NCBI GenBank assembly: GCA_024697655.1
Contig: JAILFI010000002.1
Location: 1 to 9,690 of the forward strand
DNA length: 9,690 bases
Direction of reading: 5' to 3'
Source of the DNA: Clostridiales bacterium
Lineage (GTDB): Bacteria > Bacillota_A > Clostridia > Peptostreptococcales > Anaerovoracaceae
Shown: positions 1-6,176 of the stretch, one piece after another
How positions within the stretch are numbered: position 1 is the first letter of the stretch
Layout: each line of letters opens with the position of its first letter
Program-made: the position numbers and the translations under genes
Notes under the pieces: generated by a model
What the model saw: only the letters and a program-made list of their open reading frames with translations
Told to the model about the DNA's origin: nothing
Database searches by the model: none

Positions 1-235
1 TGCCGATCGTGCCGGAAAGTGCAGCTAGAACAGACTGGAAGCTCGTGATATTGCCGGTCTTTGTTTTATCTTTGATACTTTTGATCAATGTCTGGCGGAT
101 GACAAATCCAAGTCTTCTGAACTGGAGACCGCCTATGGCGAACGTTAGGATAATCCCGCCGCCGACAAGCCAGATCAGCATGGGAATGCCCCAGGCCCAG
201 TCCGCAAACGCGGATACTGCATTTGTAATGATCAT
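1..235 (-). CDS. Sodium:alanine symporter (AGCS family), N-terminal 78 residues, truncated by the window edge
   Basis: This is the N-terminus of an amino-acid:cation symporter of the AGCS (AlsT/DagA) family, an inner-membrane carrier that imports alanine or glycine with Na+. The frame is open from an ATG at 235 to the left edge. The protein starts MIITNAVSAFADWAWGIPML, and the first membrane segment (about residues 15-35) contains IPMLIWLVGGGI. It continues through GGLQFRRLGF to a basic loop (KSIKDKTKTGNITSFQS) and ends at LAALSGTIG. This matches the usual AGCS opening: W-G-P/I-x-M-L, then LQFR, then the S/T-x-F-Q-A-L-x-A-L-x-x-T-x-G signature. A strong ribosome binding site (AAAGGAGGA) lies just upstream at about 242-250. 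The rest of the gene, usually about 450-480 residues, lies outside the window. The family call is confident; the substrate is inferred from the family. Confidence 0.88.
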   Translation of the reverse strand, partial: MIITNAVSAFADWAWGIPMLIWLVGGGIILTFAIGGLQFRRLGFVIRQTLIKSIKDKTKTGNITSFQSVLAALSGTIG

Positions 236-264
236 GACGATTCCTCCTTTTTCGAACACTTCTC

Positions 265-300
265 ATAATCCAATGCATTGCGTTAGATTATTCTGATAAT
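265..300. repeat. Clustered dyads in the AGCS symporter leader
   Basis: Three perfect inverted repeats lie between the likely transcription start and the ribosome binding site. ATAATC (265-270) pairs with GATTAT (286-291). CAATGCATTG (271-280) is a 10-bp palindrome inside that pair. ATTAT (287-291), TCTG, ATAAT (296-300) forms a third. In addition CATTGCGT at 276-283 is the exact complement of ACGCAATG at 333-340, which covers the -35. The arms could be an operator or mutually exclusive leader RNA stems; the sequence does not decide which. Confidence 0.45.
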
Positions 301-309
301 TTCACTTTC

Positions 310-338
310 ATTGTAGTGTCGCCATCATCGTGACGCAA
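310..338 (-). promoter_or_regulatory. Sigma-A-type promoter of the AGCS symporter gene
   Basis: On the minus strand TTGCGT (338-333) is followed by exactly 17 bases and then TACAAT (315-310). The -10 matches the consensus at 5 of 6 positions; the -35 matches at its TTG. Transcription would begin near 303 and give a leader of about 68 nt before the ATG at 235. The -35 overlaps one arm of an 8-bp inverted repeat described in the leader entry. Confidence 0.6.
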
Positions 339-415
339 TGAACGGATTCGCACCACAGCCGTGACGATTCATCACGAGTCTCTGTTCTCCCCGTTCCGGG
401 AGGCGCTGATCGCAC

Positions 416-447
416 AAAAAAGACGCACCGCTGCATGGCAGTCCGCC
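416..447 (-). terminator. Rho-independent terminator of nrdDG
   Basis: Downstream of the nrdG stop codon the minus strand reads GGCGGACTGC, loop CATGCA, GCGGTGCGTC, then six Ts (421-416). The stem has nine pairs with one G:G mismatch and two G:T wobbles. It sits 35 bp past the stop codon and separates the nrd operon from the AGCS promoter. Confidence 0.7.
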
Positions 448-481
448 TTTCTGATCAGACAACGCACGTGTTTAGCGCTGC

Positions 482-1003
482 CTACATGTATTCTTCCGCC
501 AGCACAGGTTCCCCTGCTTCCCGGGTCTTCTGCATGTCGAGGATGCGCTGGTTCCTGCTCCCGCGGAATCGCAGTGACAGATCGCGCTCCGCCAGGACGA
601 ACCGCCCGTCCACGATCATATCGCAAAGATCCAGCAGATCCTGTGTGCCGTCGCCGCTCTCCGCCTTCTTCACGAGTTCTTCATAGGTAAACCCTGTGAA
701 AGCAAAGACCGTCTTGCCTCTTTCTTTGACACCTTTTGCGATCGCCGCCATCGCCTTCGGCTGGCAGAACGGTTCGCCGCCGCTTAAAGTGATGCCGTCT
801 AAAAGCGGATCCTTATCGAATTCCGCAAGGATCCGCTCCACAGATGTCTCTCTGCCGGCACCGAACTCATGGGTGGCCGGATTGTGGCAGCCTTCACAGT
901 TGTGCGGGCAGCCCTGGCAGAACACGACGAACCGGATCCCGGGGCCGTCGACGATGGATTCGCGGACGATCCCGGCCAGATCCAGAGTCAGTGTTTCACT
1001 CAT
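482..1003 (-). CDS. nrdG: Anaerobic ribonucleoside-triphosphate reductase activating protein (radical SAM)
   Basis: NrdG is the cytoplasmic radical-SAM activase that uses a [4Fe-4S] cluster and S-adenosylmethionine to place the glycyl radical on NrdD. The 173-residue protein has the normal family length. The cluster motif Cx3Cx2C is at Cys32, Cys36 and Cys39 (GCPHNCEGC), preceded by an additional Cys29. The SAM-contacting GGEP is at residues 75-78, and the C-terminal FRGSRNQRILD stretch is typical of NrdG. The ATG at 1003 overlaps the nrdD stop codon as ATGA (4 bp), so the two genes are co-transcribed and probably translationally coupled; GGGAG lies about 9 bases upstream. A terminator follows. 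No frameshift or missing key residue is visible. Confidence 0.96.
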   Translation of the reverse strand: MSETLTLDLAGIVRESIVDGPGIRFVVFCQGCPHNCEGCHNPATHEFGAGRETSVERILAEFDKDPLLDGITLSGGEPFCQPKAMAAIAKGVKERGKTVFAFTGFTYEELVKKAESGDGTQDLLDLCDMIVDGRFVLAERDLSLRFRGSRNQRILDMQKTREAGEPVLAEEYM

Positions 1004-3390
1004 TGCAGAACGCTCCCTTCGGACCCTTCTGTCAGATCGACCGCCGGCTCGATAACATCGTGCTTGACGCGGTCAGCCTCCTCGGCGCGTTTCGCGTTGT
1101 TCCAGTGCCCCATATCGCCGACCAGATAGCCGGTGATGCGGCGGATACGTTCAAAGCCTTCATCTGCTTCGGTATCGTCGCGGCGGCCGCACATCGGGCA
1201 CTCGTTGTCGATGATGCCGGTAAAGCCGCATACCGGGTCGCGGTCGACCGGATGGTTGATGGAGCCGTAGCCGACGCCCGCTTCCTTCATACAACGGATG
1301 ATCTTCTCAAACGCATCCAGGTTCTTGAGCGGATCGCCGTCGAGTTCGACGTAGGTGATGTGACCGCCGTTGGTCAGCGCGTGATACGGCGCCTCGAGGC
1401 GGATCTTGTCGAACGCGTTGATGTTGTAATAAACCGGGATGTGGAACGAGTTCGTGTAGTAATCTCTGTCCGTCACGCCCGGGATGATGCCGAAACGCTG
1501 CTTGTCGATGCGGACAAATCTGCCGGACAGCCCTTCCGCCGGTGTTGCGATCAGCGAGAAGTTCAGGCCGTACTTCTTAGACGCCTCATCCATGCGCATT
1601 CTCATGTAACCAACGATCTCAAGCCCGAGGTTCTGCGCTTCCTGGCTCTCGCCGTGGTGAACGCCCAGCAGCGCCTTGAGACACTCGGCAAGACCAATGA
1701 AGCCCATGGTCAGTGTGCCGTGCTTGAGAACTTCGCCGACGGTATCTTCCGGCTTGAGCTTGTCGCTGTCGAGCCAGATGCCCTGGCCCATCAGGAACGG
1801 GAAGTTCTTGACCTTCTTCGCGCTCTGGATCTTGAATCTCTCGAGCAGCTGGTCAATGACCAGCGAGATCATACGGTCCAGATCATCGAAGAAGAAGTCC
1901 AGATTCTTATTCGCTTTGATCGCCAGTCTGGGCAGGTTGATCGATGTGAAGGACAGATTGCCCCTGCCGCCGACGACCTCTCTGGTCTTGTCGAAGTTGT
2001 TTGCGATAACGCGGGTACGGCAGCCCATGTACGCGCACTCCGTGTTGTGATCGGTGGGATCGTAGTACTGGAGATTGTACGGGGCGTCGAGGAACGAGAA
2101 GTTCGGGAACAGTCTCTTCGCGCTGACCCTGCAGGCCAGTTTGAACAGATCGTAGTTCGGATCGCCGGGGTTGTAGTTGACGCCTTCCTTGACCTTGAAG
2201 ATGTGGATCGGGAAGATCGCAGTCTCGCCGTTACCAAGTCCTGCCTCCGTCGCCAGCATGACGCACTCGCTGATGAGTCTGCCTTCCGTGCTGGTATCCG
2301 TTCCGTAGTTGATGGACGAGAACGGGATCTGCGCGCCGGCTCTGCTGTGCATGGTGTTGAGGTTGTGGACGAATGCTTCCATCGCCTGGTAGGTCGCTCT
2401 TCTGACCTCCTTCAGCGCGTACTTCATAGACTTCTTCTGGATCTTGACGATCTCTTCATCGGAGAGTTTGTCCCCCAGTCTGTCTTTCAGCGCGACGAGT
2501 TCTCTCTCGCAGTAATCATTATCGTTATCCATGACCGGGGAAACGCCCGCCTCTTCTTCGATGGCTTTGCCGATCTCTTTGACCATGTCGACGCTGTCTT
2601 CCACGTCGTGGAGGATGTCGAGCATCTTGCCCATGTTGGTCCAGTACAGTTTTTTAAAGGTCTTCTTGACGCCGTTGGCCATACCGTAGTCAAAATACGG
2701 AATACTCTGGCCGCCGTGCTGGTCGTTCTGGTTGGACTGGATGGCGATGCATGCCAGCGCAGAGTAGCTGGCGATGTCGTTGGGCTCTCTCAGGAAGCCG
2801 TGGCCGGTCGAAAACCCGTTGTGGAACAGCTTTTCGATATCGATCTGGCAGCAGGTCGTGGTCAGTGTGAGGAAGTCGAGGTCATGGATGTGGATGTCGC
2901 CTTCCCGGTGCGCCTTGGCATGTTCCGGTTTGAGGACGTACATTTCATAGAACTGCTTCGCGCCTTCGCTGCCGTACTTGAGCATGGTGCCCATCGCGGT
3001 GTCGCCGTCGATATTCGCGTTCTCGCGCTTGACGTCATTGTCCTTGGCCTCTTTGAAGGTCAGGTTTTCGTAGGTCTTCATCAGACGCGTGTTCATGTCA
3101 CGGACTCTGGTGCGTTCCGCTCTGTAAAGGATGTATTCTTTTGCGGTGCGCGCGTGACCGTTTTCGATGAGGATCTTCTCGACAGCATCCTGGATCTCTT
3201 CGACGGTAGGTGTATCGTTGCCTTTGATCTCCGTCAGATACAATTCCGTCTGTTTGGCCAGATAGTTGGCCATGTCGCGGTCGTGCCCGCCAAGGGCTTC
3301 CGCCGCCTTGTAGATCGCGGTCGCGATCTTGTCGATGTTAAACTCAACGGTACGTCCGTCGCGTTTTATGATCGTTTTGATGCCATCCAT
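1000..3390 (-). CDS. nrdD: Anaerobic (class III) ribonucleoside-triphosphate reductase
   Basis: NrdD reduces ribonucleoside triphosphates to dNTPs without oxygen through a glycyl radical, usually with formate as reductant. The 796 residues are ordered as follows. An ATP-cone allosteric domain spans about residues 3-95 (IIKRDGRTVEF near the start, AKEYILYR near the end). The barrel carries HIHDLDFLTLTTTCC, with Cys180/Cys181 at the place of E. coli Cys79, and YMGCRTR with Cys457 at the place of E. coli Cys290. The C-terminus has CGFTG (Cys721), CPMC (Cys731, Cys734), the glycyl-radical motif RRITGYL with Gly754, and RVKH. The E. coli zinc site has four Cys; here the position three residues before Cys721 is Asp718, so only three are visible. 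The ATG at 3390 is preceded by AGGAGGA 8 bases upstream. It is first in the nrdDG operon, with an NrdR box and promoter upstream. Confidence 0.97.
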   Translation of the reverse strand: MDGIKTIIKRDGRTVEFNIDKIATAIYKAAEALGGHDRDMANYLAKQTELYLTEIKGNDTPTVEEIQDAVEKILIENGHARTAKEYILYRAERTRVRDMNTRLMKTYENLTFKEAKDNDVKRENANIDGDTAMGTMLKYGSEGAKQFYEMYVLKPEHAKAHREGDIHIHDLDFLTLTTTCCQIDIEKLFHNGFSTGHGFLREPNDIASYSALACIAIQSNQNDQHGGQSIPYFDYGMANGVKKTFKKLYWTNMGKMLDILHDVEDSVDMVKEIGKAIEEEAGVSPVMDNDNDYCERELVALKDRLGDKLSDEEIVKIQKKSMKYALKEVRRATYQAMEAFVHNLNTMHSRAGAQIPFSSINYGTDTSTEGRLISECVMLATEAGLGNGETAIFPIHIFKVKEGVNYNPGDPNYDLFKLACRVSAKRLFPNFSFLDAPYNLQYYDPTDHNTECAYMGCRTRVIANNFDKTREVVGGRGNLSFTSINLPRLAIKANKNLDFFFDDLDRMISLVIDQLLERFKIQSAKKVKNFPFLMGQGIWLDSDKLKPEDTVGEVLKHGTLTMGFIGLAECLKALLGVHHGESQEAQNLGLEIVGYMRMRMDEASKKYGLNFSLIATPAEGLSGRFVRIDKQRFGIIPGVTDRDYYTNSFHIPVYYNINAFDKIRLEAPYHALTNGGHITYVELDGDPLKNLDAFEKIIRCMKEAGVGYGSINHPVDRDPVCGFTGIIDNECPMCGRRDDTEADEGFERIRRITGYLVGDMGHWNNAKRAEEADRVKHDVIEPAVDLTEGSEGSVLQ

Positions 3391-3523
3391 AACACACTTC
3401 CTCCTATATGAACACGATTGATTGATCTTTTATGACACATTGTCCGGTGCGCCTGTCACTCTGCTTCTTCTGAAAATCGCTCCGGGCACTGCGGTTGTCA
3501 CGTTTTTGCGGGTTTTTTACACA

Positions 3524-3539
3524 ACACAAGATATTGTGG
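3524..3539. promoter_or_regulatory. NrdR box upstream of nrdD
   Basis: ACACAAGATATTGTGG matches the palindromic NrdR consensus ACACwATATmTwGTGT, as I recall it, at 14 of 16 positions. NrdR is the ATP/dATP-sensing zinc-finger/ATP-cone repressor of ribonucleotide reductase operons. The box lies 18 bases downstream of the proposed nrdD -10, so bound repressor would sit over about +12 to +27. Boxes normally come in pairs about 31 bp apart; I find no good partner at that distance on either side. Confidence 0.7.
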
Positions 3540-3557
3540 CCAAACCAGCGCATTCTT

Positions 3558-3586
3558 AATTTAGCGCACTAGAATTGGGATGTCAA
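3558..3586 (-). promoter_or_regulatory. Sigma-A promoter of nrdDG
   Basis: On the minus strand a perfect -35 TTGACA (3586-3581) is followed by 17 bases and TAAATT (3563-3558, 4 of 6). The start would be near 3551, giving a leader of about 160 nt. An A-rich run (complement of 3601-3617) lies at about -50 to -66 and could act as an UP-like element. Confidence 0.72.
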
Positions 3587-3644
3587 CAGGACATCGCACA
3601 CTTTTTATTTTTTGTTGTCCGGCTACCGCACGGCAGCCGAATCG

Positions 3645-3653
3645 TGGTATCAT
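3645..3653 (+). promoter_or_regulatory. Candidate extended -10 promoter of the lipoprotein gene
   Basis: TGGTATCAT is a TGn extension plus TATCAT, matching TATAAT at 5 of 6. No convincing -35 is found at 16-18 bases upstream, where the GC-rich hairpin lies; extended -10 promoters can work without one. Transcription would start near 3660, about 39 nt before the ATG at 3699. Confidence 0.4.
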
Positions 3654-3698
3654 TGACACATGTCGTGGAGGTGCGCAGCACCGCCCGGGGAGGATAGC

Positions 3699-5159
3699 AT
3701 GAACAAAACAGCCAGAAGCAACGGTTCCGCAACCGGTTCAAATAACAATATATTGAAAACTAAAATCACTGCCCTTTTGCTGGCCGTTCTGCTACTCATT
3801 TCACTGACAGGATGCACGCAGATCAGCGGACTGACCAAAGAGCGCGCGAAAGCCATCAAAGAAGATGCCGAGGCACTCCGCGTCACGCTTGAAGAAGCGT
3901 TTTCTCTCTCGGAATCGCCGTCCGAGATGCTTGACGCGGTCATCGCTTTCGCGGATGAAAACGAGATCTATTATCGAACAGTTAACGATAATGCTGTTAT
4001 TCTCGTCAAACAGGCGCCGGAAGATACCGGCGACGACGCAACGATCACGATGCATTGCAGCATCAGTCCGGACGCTGCCGAAAGCAGCGCCGCCAAAACA
4101 GCTGCGATCCTGACAGCTCTGCAGGACGCCTCCAACCACAGCCGGACGACCGCGGTCATCACTCTGCGCGATGGTCTGTTCTATACCGGCGCCATGGCGC
4201 TCCCGGCGGATTATCTCGACACGGATCGGCTGATCAACATATCGGACAGCGACAGCGCTGTGCTTTTTAAGAACAGCGCGTCTTTGGATACACATCGTTT
4301 TTCACACGAACTGTCAACCGAACCGATCGCGGATTACAAGGCTTACGAACTCAGTATCGATGGACTCAGCCGCAGCACCCCCGAACAGATCGATGAAGAA
4401 CAGACCGACCCTGTGATGATCCTGTACGAGATCCTGAACTGGTGCGAACAGACGCATATCGACTACCGGCTCTCCTCTTTCAAGGCAGGCGACAGTGTCG
4501 AGACGCTCCCGCAGAGCGCGGTGATGACCATCTCCGTCGATTCGACGGATGTCACCAAGTTCCAGAACAAAGTATACGAGATGATCCAGACCTTTAAAGA
4601 AGAACACGGAACGTCCGTCGATTCTCCTGTTTTCACGCTGCGCCACATCGAGCCGCTGACCCGCGCGATCACCCCGGAGGATACGACCGATCTGCTCGGT
4701 CTGATTTACACCCTGCTGAGCAATTTTGATTATCTCAGCAAGAACGAAACGGACACGACCGTAGGCCGGCAGGATTTCTCTCTTGTAGATATTTCGGAAG
4801 CCGAAATGAACTTCACGATCAGCTGCCGGTTTATGGATGCATCCGAAGAACATGACGACTCGAGCGCGTTTAAAGAACTCGCCCGTCTCAACAATTTCAA
4901 CGTTCTCGACCGGGAGATCTATCCCCGGTGGACGCCGGATCCGGAATCGATGACCGCAATGACGTTCGACCGGTGCGCGGAAGAAGGCAGACTTTCCCCC
5001 AAACCGGCTTCTACGGTGGACATTCTTGAAACCGGCGTTTTCGCCATAAAAAAAGAAAACCTGTCCCAGCTGGCTGTCGGGATCAGTCCGGAGGACTGTG
5101 CGAACCTGACCAAAACACTGGTCCTGTTCATCGAGACAGAGGGACAGGCGACTCTTTGA
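3699..5159 (+). CDS. Lipoprotein with degenerate PepD-like (M20 dipeptidase) fold, probable pseudoenzyme
   Basis: The start at 3699 is preferred to an ATG at 3660 because GGGGAGGA lies 5 bases before it and the signal peptide then follows normally. The 486-residue product has a basic stretch (LKTK, about 19-22), a hydrophobic core and a lipobox LTGC with Cys39, so it should be lipid-anchored outside the membrane. I align the mature part by eye, from memory, with Xaa-His dipeptidases (PepD, M20). AVILVKQ fits NVIIKK; HCS (119-121) fits HMD; residues 129-135 fit GADNGIA; TLRDGLFYTGA (155-165) fits TTDEEVGMTGA; RLINIS (177-182) fits YLINLD; a lid-like domain covers about 215-375; RWTPDPES (411-418) fits GWEYNPDS; ETGVF (444-448) fits ECGVF; GISPED (461-466) fits VHSPDE. 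Most metal and catalytic residues are therefore replaced. The frame is intact, so this is not a decayed gene. Its role is unknown; ligand or peptide binding is a guess. Confidence 0.75.
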   Translation: MNKTARSNGSATGSNNNILKTKITALLLAVLLLISLTGCTQISGLTKERAKAIKEDAEALRVTLEEAFSLSESPSEMLDAVIAFADENEIYYRTVNDNAVILVKQAPEDTGDDATITMHCSISPDAAESSAAKTAAILTALQDASNHSRTTAVITLRDGLFYTGAMALPADYLDTDRLINISDSDSAVLFKNSASLDTHRFSHELSTEPIADYKAYELSIDGLSRSTPEQIDEEQTDPVMILYEILNWCEQTHIDYRLSSFKAGDSVETLPQSAVMTISVDSTDVTKFQNKVYEMIQTFKEEHGTSVDSPVFTLRHIEPLTRAITPEDTTDLLGLIYTLLSNFDYLSKNETDTTVGRQDFSLVDISEAEMNFTISCRFMDASEEHDDSSAFKELARLNNFNVLDREIYPRWTPDPESMTAMTFDRCAEEGRLSPKPASTVDILETGVFAIKKENLSQLAVGISPEDCANLTKTLVLFIETEGQATL

Positions 5160-5181
5160 CCGCTCTTTGCGGATCGTTTTT
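5160..5181 (+). terminator. Probable Rho-independent terminator of the lipoprotein gene
   Basis: CCGC (5160-5163), loop TCTTT, GCGG (5169-5172), then ATCG and five Ts (5177-5181), directly after the stop codon. The stem is short, so this is a weak terminator. It occupies most of the 26-bp gap between two converging genes and shows no T-run for the opposite direction. Confidence 0.5.
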
Positions 5182-5185
5182 AAGA

Positions 5186-6109
5186 TCATACCGAACGGAT
5201 CCAGTTCAGCACATCCTGCATGACCGCATCCTTGTTCAGTTCATTCAGCACTTCGTGGCGGCAGTCCGGATAGAGGATCTTCGTGACCTTCCTATGACCG
5301 GTCTGTTCCAGTTTTTCGCATACCTTATCGATGCCCTTCCCGTATTCCCCGACCGGATCGAGTGCACCGCTGATCACCAGGATCGGCAGGTCAGCCGGAA
5401 CGGCGCGGAACCAGTCCGCGGTGTTGGACTGCCCGTTCACGATGACAAGGTCCTTCATCCCCTGGACGGTGAACAGATACCCGCAGTAAGGATCATCGAT
5501 ATATTGATCCACGATCGCCTCGTCGCGCGTGAGCCAGTCAAACGGCGTGCGGCCTTCAAACCGCTTGCCGTATGAACCGAACGCCAGATTGTTCATGGTG
5601 TTGCTCTTGTGTTTTTTGCCTTTCAGCGCGCCGATCAAAGACGCCATGATCCTGCCCGCTCCGCCGGCAGGATTCGGACCGCCGGTCCCCATATAGATGG
5701 CGCCTTCGAACGGATCTTCCGGATACCATGCCGTATAGAGACGGCAGATGAACGATCCCATGGAATGCCCCATGACGATGATCTTCTTATCCGGGTTTTC
5801 CCGTTTCGCTTCCAACACCATTTCACGAAAGTCTTCGACCAGTCCTTTATAGCCGTCCTTTTCTCCGAACCAGCCGGTCAGTTCGTAGTCTTTGTTGGAT
5901 CTGCCGTGATTGGCCATGTCATGCATGTAGACTGCCACGCCGTTCTCACACAGGTATTCGATGAACCCCAGATACCGTCTCCTGTGTTCCGCCATCCCGT
6001 GGTGGATGACCAGAACAGTCTCAAAAGCGCCATCCTCCGGCGTATAGACACTGGCATCGATCTGACTGACACCGGTCGCGGATGCGAAGGTAAAATCTCT
6101 CGTCTTCAT
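5186..6109 (-). CDS. Alpha/beta hydrolase, lysophospholipase / monoglyceride lipase type
   Basis: This 307-residue serine hydrolase belongs to the alpha/beta-hydrolase fold (Hydrolase_4/S33-like, PldB group); members cleave esters such as lysophospholipids or monoacylglycerols. The oxyanion region HHGMAEHRRRY starts at residue 36. The nucleophile elbow is GHSMGS with Ser116, the acid is probably Asp251 (SGALDP), and the base is His285 (CRHEVLNE), so the triad is complete. No signal peptide is visible, so the enzyme is probably cytoplasmic. The ATG at 6109 has AAAGGAA about 11 bases upstream, slightly far. It is the last of the minus-strand run, 67 bp after the DUF362 gene, and ends 26 bp from the converging lipoprotein gene. 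The family is clear; the substrate is not. Confidence 0.9.
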   Translation of the reverse strand: MKTRDFTFASATGVSQIDASVYTPEDGAFETVLVIHHGMAEHRRRYLGFIEYLCENGVAVYMHDMANHGRSNKDYELTGWFGEKDGYKGLVEDFREMVLEAKRENPDKKIIVMGHSMGSFICRLYTAWYPEDPFEGAIYMGTGGPNPAGGAGRIMASLIGALKGKKHKSNTMNNLAFGSYGKRFEGRTPFDWLTRDEAIVDQYIDDPYCGYLFTVQGMKDLVIVNGQSNTADWFRAVPADLPILVISGALDPVGEYGKGIDKVCEKLEQTGHRKVTKILYPDCRHEVLNELNKDAVMQDVLNWIRSV

Positions 6110-6158
6110 TGATTTTGCGATTCCTTTCTTATTAAGAGCGATAACAGATACATGTGAA

Positions 6159-6175
6159 GACGCTGCTGAAGCGTC
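6159..6175. repeat. Inverted repeat between the DUF362 and hydrolase genes
   Basis: GACGCT (6159-6164), loop GCTGA, AGCGTC (6170-6175) is a perfect 6-bp stem directly after the DUF362 stop codon. No T-run follows on the minus strand, so it is a poor terminator; it could stabilise or attenuate the message. Confidence 0.35.
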
Positions 6176-6176
6176 A

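Larger units (their letters stand above)
3391..3698. other. Divergent intergenic region between nrdD and the lipoprotein gene
   Basis: This 308-bp stretch holds no gene. It contains the nrdD ribosome binding site (about 3398-3406), a leader of about 110 nt with no recognised riboswitch, the NrdR box, the nrdD promoter, a T-rich tract at 3602-3617, a GC-rich imperfect hairpin (CGGCT at 3620-3624 with AGCCG at 3635-3639), an extended -10 for the plus-strand gene, and its GGGGAGGA ribosome binding site. Confidence 0.7.

Noticed and set aside
9..296. A 95-codon plus-strand open frame at the left end
   Set aside because: It is the complement of the AGCS symporter N-terminus and its leader, and it has no ribosome binding site.
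844..3411. An 855-codon open frame on the plus strand, antisense to nrdD and the start of nrdG
   Set aside because: It lies opposite strongly supported nrdDG genes, has no ribosome binding site at its start, and its translation shows no recognisable domain. It arises from the codon bias of nrdD.
3435..3450. Second NrdR box ACACATTGTCCGGTGC
   Set aside because: Only 11 of 16 positions fit and it is 89 bp from the strong box, not at the usual spacing of about 31 bp.
6129..6158. Promoter for the alpha/beta hydrolase gene: TTCACA, 18 bases, TAATAA on the minus strand
   Set aside because: The -10 fits at only 3 of 6, and the implied start would fall within the ribosome binding site.
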